Source of the DNA: Gammaproteobacteria bacterium
GTDB lineage: Bacteria; Pseudomonadota; Gammaproteobacteria; Pseudomonadales; Azotimanducaceae
Reading direction: 5' to 3'
DNA length: 45,743 nt
Assembly: GCA_012960535.1 (NCBI GenBank)
Contig: DUBB01000005.1
Coordinates: forward strand, 1-45,743
Position 1 is the stretch's first letter; each line of letters starts with the position of its first letter. Positions 37,798-43,902 of the stretch are shown one piece after another. The position numbers and the translations under genes were made by a program. Below the pieces are notes generated by a model, which did no database searches, was not told the origin of the DNA, and saw only the letters and a list, made by a program, of their open reading frames with translations.

Positions 37798-38664
37798 ATG
37801 AATGCAATTTCACGTAGTTGGAATATTACGAAGCTTACTTTTTCAGTGATAGGGCAAGACAAAGAGATGCTTCTCTTTCCCCTTTTCGCCTCTATTGCCT
37901 CGATTTTATATGTTGCCGCAATCCTTGTTCCCAGTGGTGTCCTGCAGGTTCTTAGTGAAAGCGATGCAGCTGGAGCTGGAGCAGTTTGGGGAGTGGTGGA
38001 ATACGCTATTCTATTCGTGGTCTACCTTGGGCTCTCGTTTATCGCTACTTTTTTTAACGTATGCGTTGTCTATACCACTAAGACTCGATTTGAGGGGGGC
38101 GATGCGACCTTCATGGAGAGCATCCGATTTGGGATGAGTAAAATTGGCATCATCTTTCAGTGGAGTCTTCTTGCTGCGACCGTTGGCCTCTTCCTGGCAA
38201 TGCTTGAGAAATTCGCTGAGCGGCTCGGGGGCGTTGGTGAATTTGTCATCAAAATTATTCGTTCGGTTCTAGGCCTGGTGTGGTCGGTTGTGACGCTCTT
38301 CGTTGTGCCTGTTTTGGTGTACGAAAATGTGTCTTCCCTGGAAGCAGTTCGGCGCTCCAAGGATATTCTTAAGAAAACCTGGGGCGAGAGTTTCGTGCGC
38401 GCTTTCGGTCTTGGGTTGATTCAATTTGTGTGTATCCTAGCTGTTATAGGAATTACAGCAGGATTAGGAACACTTGTACCTCAAGGCCCAGGCACTCTTT
38501 TAGTCGTGGCCCTTGGAGGGGTATGCTTGCTGGGCGTTATCCTGGTTTTTAACGTTGCGAATACTATTTTCAATACAGCGCTTTATGTTTACGGCAGTAC
38601 GGGAAAAGAACCGGCCGCATTTGATGCCCAGGTATTGGTAAGCGCCTTTAAAGCTAAAGGTTAG
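37798..38664 (+). CDS. DUF6159-type multi-span membrane protein
   Basis: The 288-residue protein begins ISRSWNITKLTFSVIGQDKEMLLFP, the hallmark of DUF6159 proteins, and has about six hydrophobic spans (near 25-47, 62-90, 117-137, 165-183, 205-225 and 236-258). No biochemical role is known. The last 15 codons and the following sequence are duplicated 1,113 bp downstream, on the other side of pcm. The gene has a good GGAGGAGA-type leader. Confidence 0.8.
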   Translation: MNAISRSWNITKLTFSVIGQDKEMLLFPLFASIASILYVAAILVPSGVLQVLSESDAAGAGAVWGVVEYAILFVVYLGLSFIATFFNVCVVYTTKTRFEGGDATFMESIRFGMSKIGIIFQWSLLAATVGLFLAMLEKFAERLGGVGEFVIKIIRSVLGLVWSVVTLFVVPVLVYENVSSLEAVRRSKDILKKTWGESFVRAFGLGLIQFVCILAVIGITAGLGTLVPQGPGTLLVVALGGVCLLGVILVFNVANTIFNTALYVYGSTGKEPAAFDAQVLVSAFKAKG

Positions 38665-38749
38665 ATTAAGTCCCTGCGTTCACAAACTCCCCCAAACTCA
38701 TCCATACTCCACCTGCTGGCCTAATATCCCTGTTAAAATTCCTATTCTC
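38618..38749 (+). repeat. 132-bp direct repeat, copy A (end of DUF6159 gene and 3' region)
   Basis: Positions 38618-38749 and 39731-39862 agree in 128 of 132 bases by eye. Copy A spans the last codons of the DUF6159-type gene (FDAQVLVSAFKAKG) and 85 bp of downstream sequence. The two copies frame the pcm gene like the ends of an inserted unit. Confidence 0.9.
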
Positions 38750-38750
38750 C
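38704..38750 (+). repeat. Dispersed repeat, copy 3
   Basis: It contains ATACTCCACCTGCTGGCC followed by TAATATCCCTGTTAAAATT and CCTATTCTCC, the fullest form of the repeat. It forms the end of the 132-bp repeat copy A and lies about 150 bp upstream of pcm. TGTTAAAAT could be an extended -10 element. Confidence 0.75.
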
Positions 38751-38899
38751 AGAACGGCATTGATCGGTCACAGGCACCATGTGGAAATCAGTCTGATGGC
38801 AGACAATAATCGTGTAGTTATCAAGCAATCCTAGTGTCCGGTTTTCGTTAGTGTTCTCGACGTTTTTCTTCTATGCTCGAACAATAGCGAAGATGGAGC

Positions 38900-39625
38900 G
38901 TGAAAATTCCAGTCGTGTACAAAGAAGTAATTCTGATCATCCTGGGACTGCTTTTTAGCGACGTCTCTGAAGCCGATACATGGCAGGAACAACGCATGGA
39001 CATGCTTGAAGAAGTTCAGGCTGATATGAAAGCCGTGACTGGGTCTGCTCTTTCTGCGCCCGTCGCCCAGGCACTGGCGAATGTCGAGCGCCACAAATTT
39101 ATACCCAATCATCTCCGCCAGCTTGCTTACGAAAATAAACCCTTACCGATAGGCCGTGAACAAACCATCTCTCAACCTTTTATTGTTGCGATAATGACCG
39201 AGCTATTGGAACCGGAAGATACAGACTTAATATTGGAAATCGGTACAGGCTCCGGCTATCAGGCCGCAGTACTGGCGAAACTTGTCAACCGTGTGTACAG
39301 CGTCGAAATCATCGAGTCACTGGCAGTCGAAGCGACCAATCGACTTCGTGCCCTGGGCTATTTTAACGTGTCGGTTCGTCACGGAGATGGCATGAAAGGC
39401 TGGCCGGGAATCGATAGGTTTGATGGCATTATTGTGACTGCAGCGGGAATTGAAATCCCTGTCGATTTGCTCGAGAAACTAAAACCCGGTGGGAAACTCG
39501 TCATGCCGGTGGGGGAAGTCTTCGCAGATCAACAGTTAAAAGTCATTGAGCGTACCGATAACGGCTTTATCGAGCGAGATGTTCTTCCGGTGCGATTTGT
39601 GCCAGTCACTTCCGAGGTTCGTTAG
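38900..39625 (+). CDS. pcm: Protein-L-isoaspartate O-methyltransferase, probably exported
   Basis: PCMT repairs isoaspartyl residues in damaged proteins using AdoMet. The 241-residue protein has motif I LEIGTGSGYQAAVLAKL (112-128), HKFIPNHLRQLAYEN, the active-site REQTISQPF and GGKLVMPVG. Unlike cytosolic Pcm it has a hydrophobic N-terminus (VILIILGLLFSDVSEA), pointing to the periplasm. The start is GTG with a GGAG unusually close (1 nt), so the exact start is uncertain. The gene is framed by the 132-bp direct repeats and lacks the usual surE/rpoS/nlpD neighbours. Confidence 0.88.
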   Translation: MKIPVVYKEVILIILGLLFSDVSEADTWQEQRMDMLEEVQADMKAVTGSALSAPVAQALANVERHKFIPNHLRQLAYENKPLPIGREQTISQPFIVAIMTELLEPEDTDLILEIGTGSGYQAAVLAKLVNRVYSVEIIESLAVEATNRLRALGYFNVSVRHGDGMKGWPGIDRFDGIIVTAAGIEIPVDLLEKLKPGGKLVMPVGEVFADQQLKVIERTDNGFIERDVLPVRFVPVTSEVR

Positions 39626-39730
39626 TTAACCATCAAACATCTCGGGGATGACAAAGATCTGAAACCTGCCTGCTTCTCACACAGGTATGTTAAAATAGCC
39701 TCCACAAAGCACACAAAATAGAAACCATGC

Positions 39731-39862
39731 CATTTGATGCCCAGGTATTGGTAAGCGCCTTTAAAGCTAAAGGTTAGATTAAGTCTTTGCGTTCACAAAC
39801 TCCCCCAATCTCATCCATACTCCTCCTGCTGGCCTAATATCCCTGTTAAAATTCCTATTCTC
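39731..39862 (+). repeat. 132-bp direct repeat, copy B (includes dispersed repeat copy 4)
   Basis: It is 97% identical to 38618-38749. It keeps the DUF6159 C-terminal codons in frame behind a new ATG (39727), giving a 16-residue frame MPFDAQVLVSAFKAKG. Its last 34 bases (39829-39862) are copy 4 of the dispersed repeat. Confidence 0.9.
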
Positions 39863-39891
39863 AGACGAGGTGAGGTTTACCAGGTCATCTA

Positions 39892-40041
39892 CAGGAGCTT
39901 TGTGGCAGGACACTAGCCCAGTATCATGAACTGGCGGCCTTCTCACAGTTTGCATCTGATCTCGATGACGCGACTCGAAGACAGCTGGAACAGGGTGAGC
40001 GAATTAACGAGCGCATGAAGCAAAAACCGTATGCCCGATGA
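39892..40041 (+). pseudogene. Fragment of ATP synthase alpha subunit gene (atpA)
   Basis: From 39913 the frame reads [20 protein letters not shown], then [22 protein letters not shown] and stops. This matches the conserved C-terminal part of F1 alpha (E. coli [20 protein letters not shown]). The bases before it (L-C-G-R-T) look like a damaged SGGIRTA. The ATP-binding core and true C-terminus are absent and no other atp gene is near, so it is a translocated fragment, not a working gene. Confidence 0.8.
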
Positions 40042-40258
40042 CCGAGAATATCCAGCCTGGATTTGAGTCTTAGTCAGGCATGCTGGACTAACCACATCAG
40101 ATTTTACGACTATTTGCCCATCCCGACGCATTGCTTACTATTTAAATACTTACAAAAATAAAGTTACGCTGAGAATCGGGAATAGTGGTAGATGCAGAAA
40201 CCTGAGAACTGCGGAGGTAGTCAAAAGCCAGGACTTTGAGGCCTTTCTATAAAAAAAC

Positions 40259-40993
40259 TTAAACAGATTCTGTACCCGTAAAAGCGAGCTCATCCGGTTT
40301 ACAGACAAATCGAACCGGTGGAAAAGTCACCGTTTCATAAGCAAGACTCGCTGAGACAACGGTATAAGGATCCAGCAACGAATTCCCCCAGGCTTCACCG
40401 TCAAAACTCAAAAGCCGGGATGACAACCGTTCCACCTGACTAGCAACATGATGCGCTTCCAATTGAACCAGCCTAAGTCCGTTAGGTGTATGTGCAAGAT
40501 TCAGGGTGCCGGTATATTGTACGTCAGAATTGCTCATTGGCTCAGGATCAAGACAAGCCGCTTCGAAGATAACTCTTGATTCAAAAATCACTTTAACATC
40601 AGTTCCGTCGAAGCTATGACGAAATTCAATCTCTGCTAATTGTGTTGAAAAACCAAATTGTTGCTTAAGCGCCGTAACCGCTATCTGCGTATTCGCATAT
40701 ACGCGGGTTGAATAGCCTCGCGCACGCACACCGCTGCGACAGCCAATTCGGCAAACGACCATTTTGAATTCACCAAAGGGACTAGGACCGATCTCCCATG
40801 CTTGCATCGATAATGTTGCGGGTACTGTCGGATGCAGTCCCTTTGGCAACACGGCTTCTCTGGCCTGGTTTCTCATCTCCATGGTCATCTGCAAACAAAC
40901 AACATCCTCAAAAACGATTTCAGATTTACCGAAAGACTCAATCGTCGCTGCATCCTCTGCCAAGGTTTCTATGTTAGCGCTACCAACAATCAT
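40259..40993 (-). CDS. Acetoacetate-decarboxylase-like protein lacking the usual lysine
   Basis: The 244-residue protein resembles the acetoacetate decarboxylase fold family: GPSPFGEFKMVVCRIGCRSG and RGYSTRVYANTQIAV lead into QQFGFSTQLAEIEF. That last motif aligns with the family's E-x-x-G-[FY]-P-K-K-L-A. The catalytic KK is replaced by TQ, so simple Schiff-base decarboxylation is unlikely. Related ADC-fold proteins act as hydratases or dehydratases, or are uncharacterised. Its ATG overlaps the stop of the LLM oxidoreductase gene by 3-4 nt, so they form an operon. Confidence 0.5.
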   Translation of the reverse strand: MIVGSANIETLAEDAATIESFGKSEIVFEDVVCLQMTMEMRNQAREAVLPKGLHPTVPATLSMQAWEIGPSPFGEFKMVVCRIGCRSGVRARGYSTRVYANTQIAVTALKQQFGFSTQLAEIEFRHSFDGTDVKVIFESRVIFEAACLDPEPMSNSDVQYTGTLNLAHTPNGLRLVQLEAHHVASQVERLSSRLLSFDGEAWGNSLLDPYTVVSASLAYETVTFPPVRFVCKPDELAFTGTESV

Positions 40994-42144
40994 TTTTCAG
41001 CTCCCACAAACGCAGGTAATGACGTGGGTGTGTATACCGGAGCCGCCAGATCTTCTTTGCTGCGGAACCTGGGCATCACTTCTTTGGCGAATAATTTCAT
41101 GCTCGCGAGCACCTGTTCTTGAGGCACCATTTCCATCGCATTTAACAAAAAGTTAATGCCGGTGACGCCTATTTCCTCCCATTTCTTAATGGTATTGATC
41201 AGATGCTCAGGGTCGCCTACCCCTACTCCCTCAGGTAATCCTTTAGCTAAACTGGGATTATCTCCCGCTGCTTTCTTTGCTTTCATGCCCGCACCCGCAT
41301 TACCAAGGGTTTGGTACGCCCGGGTCGGATAAGCTTCACGCGTCCAGTACAAATGCGTATTGGCGACGTTAAAGGCATTCACCATCGGCACACCAATGTC
41401 ACGTGCCTTACGGTAGTCTTCATCGCAGTAGAGGAAGTTCATCGTGTGCACCTGATCGTTGATAACACCACCAACAGGGTCACACAGTTGTATACGGCGA
41501 TGGTATTCTTTGGTTCGCCTTTCCTGTTCTTCATATCCGGCGGCAGAGACGCCGAGGCATCCCAAACCACGGTCGGCAGCATCAAGTTCCGTGCCTGGTG
41601 TCGTGACTGTCACCCACATAGGTGGATGTGGATTTTGATATGGCTTTGGTAATACATTTCGTGATGGCATAGAGAATCCTTTACCCTGCCATTCGAATTC
41701 TTCTTGTGTCCACATCTTCGGCAAAACACGACAAAATTCATCCCAGGTTTTCTTTGTATCATCAGGGTTCACCTGAAATCCACCTAATTCTGTCCAGGTG
41801 GAGGACCTGGCTGTACCCACTTCCAGTCTGCCGTTTGAAATGATATCCAATGCGGCCGCTCTTTCCGCAACTCTTACTGGATGGTTCATTTCCGGCACAC
41901 AAACAACGGCTCCATGGCCGATTCTTATTCTTCTCGTTTGAGCAGCGACTGCAGAAAGAAATACTTCTGGAGAAGAACAGTGGGAATATTCTTCAAGGAA
42001 ATGATGTTCCACCGCCCATACATGATCGAATCCCAATTCATCAGCCAATCGACATTGTTCTAATCCATTGTGATAAACCTGCCATTCATTCTGTCTTGTT
42101 AATGGCCTGGGGGTTGATAGTTCAAAGAATATTCCAAATTTCAA
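40990..42144 (-). CDS. LLM-class flavin-dependent monooxygenase (bacterial luciferase-like)
   Basis: The 384-residue TIM-barrel protein begins MKFGIFFELSTPRPLTRQNE and has ADELGFDHVWAVEHHFLEEY (near 34) and TRRIRIGHGAVVCVPEMNHP. Next come RVAERAAALDIISNGRLEVG and the C-terminal GDPEHLINTIKKWEEIGVTG. These are hallmarks of FMNH2-dependent luciferase-like monooxygenases. The substrate is unknown. It is co-transcribed with the ADC-like gene, suggesting a two-step conversion of a small ketone, ester or cyclic compound. Confidence 0.9.
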   Translation of the reverse strand: MKFGIFFELSTPRPLTRQNEWQVYHNGLEQCRLADELGFDHVWAVEHHFLEEYSHCSSPEVFLSAVAAQTRRIRIGHGAVVCVPEMNHPVRVAERAAALDIISNGRLEVGTARSSTWTELGGFQVNPDDTKKTWDEFCRVLPKMWTQEEFEWQGKGFSMPSRNVLPKPYQNPHPPMWVTVTTPGTELDAADRGLGCLGVSAAGYEEQERRTKEYHRRIQLCDPVGGVINDQVHTMNFLYCDEDYRKARDIGVPMVNAFNVANTHLYWTREAYPTRAYQTLGNAGAGMKAKKAAGDNPSLAKGLPEGVGVGDPEHLINTIKKWEEIGVTGINFLLNAMEMVPQEQVLASMKLFAKEVMPRFRSKEDLAAPVYTPTSLPAFVGAEK

Positions 42145-42536
42145 AAACTAAGTCCTTTTCTCATATGATCGAATTGTTTGTCTATTGGTTTTTATGATAC
42201 CACTTAACTGGAGTGTTGGCCCCTTAACTGGATTGTCTATCCCGTACCAATCTACCGGGTAAAGCATCGGTTGCAATGCCATTCTGATAAGTGACTTCAC
42301 CTCGTCATATGGTCGCCAGATATCCGAGAACATGGAGAAACTCATCGCCGTGATATCAACCATCAGTTAGGGGCAAAGAGATCGTGTTGAGCCGCTTGAA
42401 GCCGAGTTTGCGGGCGCGCACAGTCAGCAAATTCGGCTGGGGCTGATGCTGGCGCCTCCATCGGAAGAGATCAGCAGCACCACCGATAACGGGACTGAAG
42501 TTCAGGGAGAAGCCGGGCAATCTGTCATCGAACAGA
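42145..42536. other. Spacer with fragmentary frames (no intact gene)
   Basis: No convincing gene is present. On the minus strand a 71-codon frame (42148-42363) ends 3 nt before the LLM start but matches nothing I know. On the plus strand a frame open from 42371 to 42565 reads EPLEAEFAGAHSQQIRLGLM and then APPSEEISS. It looks coding in style but has no start and runs into the end of the 42537-43607 gene. It may be the tail of a lost gene. Confidence 0.4.
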
Positions 42537-43607
42537 TTATCGAGAACCCCGGCACTTGCCAGTAATCTCTTTCGCAAAGCGTTTCGGGTCATCGAGAACC
42601 TTGTAAAAGTCCTCGATATATCTAATCGCTTTGTTACTGTTTTTATCGGTCAAATGCGGGTTTGTTTCAAATAGCGCCATGATATCTGTCTTTTTCTCCC
42701 TGAATAGCCCTGTAGCCTGGGGCAAGCTGTCATTGTAGGTGCAGAATCCACGGTATAATCTTTGACGGACATTGCGGATTTTCAGGCCATCGGGTGGCGC
42801 TGCATAGTGTGCGTCAACCAGTCCGGATGCATCAAAATCATAGGGGATACTGAACTTTGGTTCGATGTCTTCCCCGGCACCGATGAGCTTGGAGTTATGG
42901 CAACAGCTATCGTCTTTTGGGCCGTCGGTTGCCGCCCAGTCCAGGTTACCAATCAAATATTGAAACAAGGAAAAGTAGCTGCCCGTGACACCGTCCAATT
43001 GCTTATACGGTACCTGCGCGATATCCAGTTCCTGCAGGTCATTGCGTTTGGCTACATCATCTACATCTTCGATCAGGAAACCGAAACGAGTGATTGAATC
43101 CCCGCGTCTTTCGCTGTCGCGGTAATCGATCATCATCGGTTTGGCCCTGAAGCTGTATTCAGTGATCAGGTTGTAAATTTGATAGACCAGAAATTCCTTA
43201 ACATAATACTGTTCATACTTGCGATTGGTATGGCAGTAAGTCACCAGTTTCAGTGATTTATTACCCCCGATTTCCGTGCCTTTCAATTTTTTCTTGTCAA
43301 AATGAATTTTCAAAGGTGGGAATTTACAGACACGCAGTCGTCTTGTAACGCCTCGGGGAGAGACCTCCGCATCAATCGTGTGTTGCTGCCCGTCTGCGCC
43401 TTTGTAGGTAAGTTGTACAGGGTAGCGGGCATCTTTTTTAACATTCTTCCGTATCTTGTTCCATGGACCCAAGAGCGTGACCTCCATTTCGCTGGCATCG
43501 CTGAACAGCCTGGGCGGCTCTGCTTCACTATCTGCGAAAGACAGTGGAGTGATCAGCAGTAAACTGATCAGTGAAATCGATAATGCGAGACGTGAATTTG
43601 TGCCCAT
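42537..43607 (-). CDS. Exported protein of unknown function (possibly CotH/HipA-like fold)
   Basis: I start it at 43607 (MGTNSRLALSISLISLLLIT), which gives a clean signal peptide and 356 residues; earlier in-frame codons cover the dispersed repeat. Recognisable stretches are RVCKFPPLKIHFDKKKLKG, YYVKEFLVYQIYNLITEYSF and IGNLDWAATDGPKDDSCCHN, then SIPYDFDASGLVD. The N-x-D-W and Y-D-F-D-x-S motifs recall the metal-binding and catalytic parts of atypical kinases of the CotH/HipA group. I cannot confirm this. It is a single gene with dispersed repeat copy 5 at its promoter. Confidence 0.6.
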   Translation of the reverse strand: MGTNSRLALSISLISLLLITPLSFADSEAEPPRLFSDASEMEVTLLGPWNKIRKNVKKDARYPVQLTYKGADGQQHTIDAEVSPRGVTRRLRVCKFPPLKIHFDKKKLKGTEIGGNKSLKLVTYCHTNRKYEQYYVKEFLVYQIYNLITEYSFRAKPMMIDYRDSERRGDSITRFGFLIEDVDDVAKRNDLQELDIAQVPYKQLDGVTGSYFSLFQYLIGNLDWAATDGPKDDSCCHNSKLIGAGEDIEPKFSIPYDFDASGLVDAHYAAPPDGLKIRNVRQRLYRGFCTYNDSLPQATGLFREKKTDIMALFETNPHLTDKNSNKAIRYIEDFYKVLDDPKRFAKEITGKCRGSR

Positions 43608-43630
43608 CGGATGGGTTACCTGATATTCAG

Positions 43631-43675
43631 AGAATATGAATCTTAACCGGGATATTAGGCCAGCAGGTAGAGTAT
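43631..43675 (-). repeat. Dispersed repeat, copy 5 (probable promoter region)
   Basis: On the minus strand it reads ATACTCTACCTGCTGGCC then TAATATCCCGGTTAAGATT and CATATTCT. It matches copy 3 with about four differences over 45 bp. It lies 24-68 bp upstream of the start of the exported-protein gene, so its TTAAGAT may be that gene's -10. Confidence 0.75.
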
Positions 43676-43902
43676 CGAAACAGTAACGAAAAAGTATCGA
43701 AACAGATCGGTGGTTGCTTGCTTCATGAAAGAGTGAAACCGTATTGCAAGTCATGGTTAAACCCTGCCAGAGCTTGCAGCTTCCGGATAAAGGGCCATTA
43801 CCCCATGCCGTGAGATTGTGCTTTGCGGCGTGAGGTAAATCCACTTGTATCAAAGAGCATTCTCGGCCAACCTTTCTAGCTTAGGAAATTTCAGGAAGTT
43901 AC

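Larger units (their letters stand above)
39626..40258. other. Gene-poor stretch with duplicated DUF6159 end and atpA fragment
   Basis: This 633-bp stretch has no intact gene. It holds the 132-bp repeat copy B (39731-39862), a 16-codon frame made of the duplicated DUF6159 C-terminus (39727-39777) and an atpA fragment (39892-40041). Just before 40259 is a weak hairpin (40223-40247 region, AAAGGCC/GGCTTT on the minus strand) that could terminate the minus-strand operon. Confidence 0.6.

Noticed and set aside
42148..42363. A 71-codon minus-strand frame directly before the LLM gene
   Set aside because: Position suits an operon member, but there is no ribosome binding site I trust and no recognisable domain, so it is only mentioned in the spacer entry.
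37583..43675. Repeats as integron attC sites bounding gene cassettes
   Set aside because: The copies lack paired RYYYAAC/GTTRRRY core sites and the palindromic folding of attC, their orientations are mixed, and there is no integron integrase.
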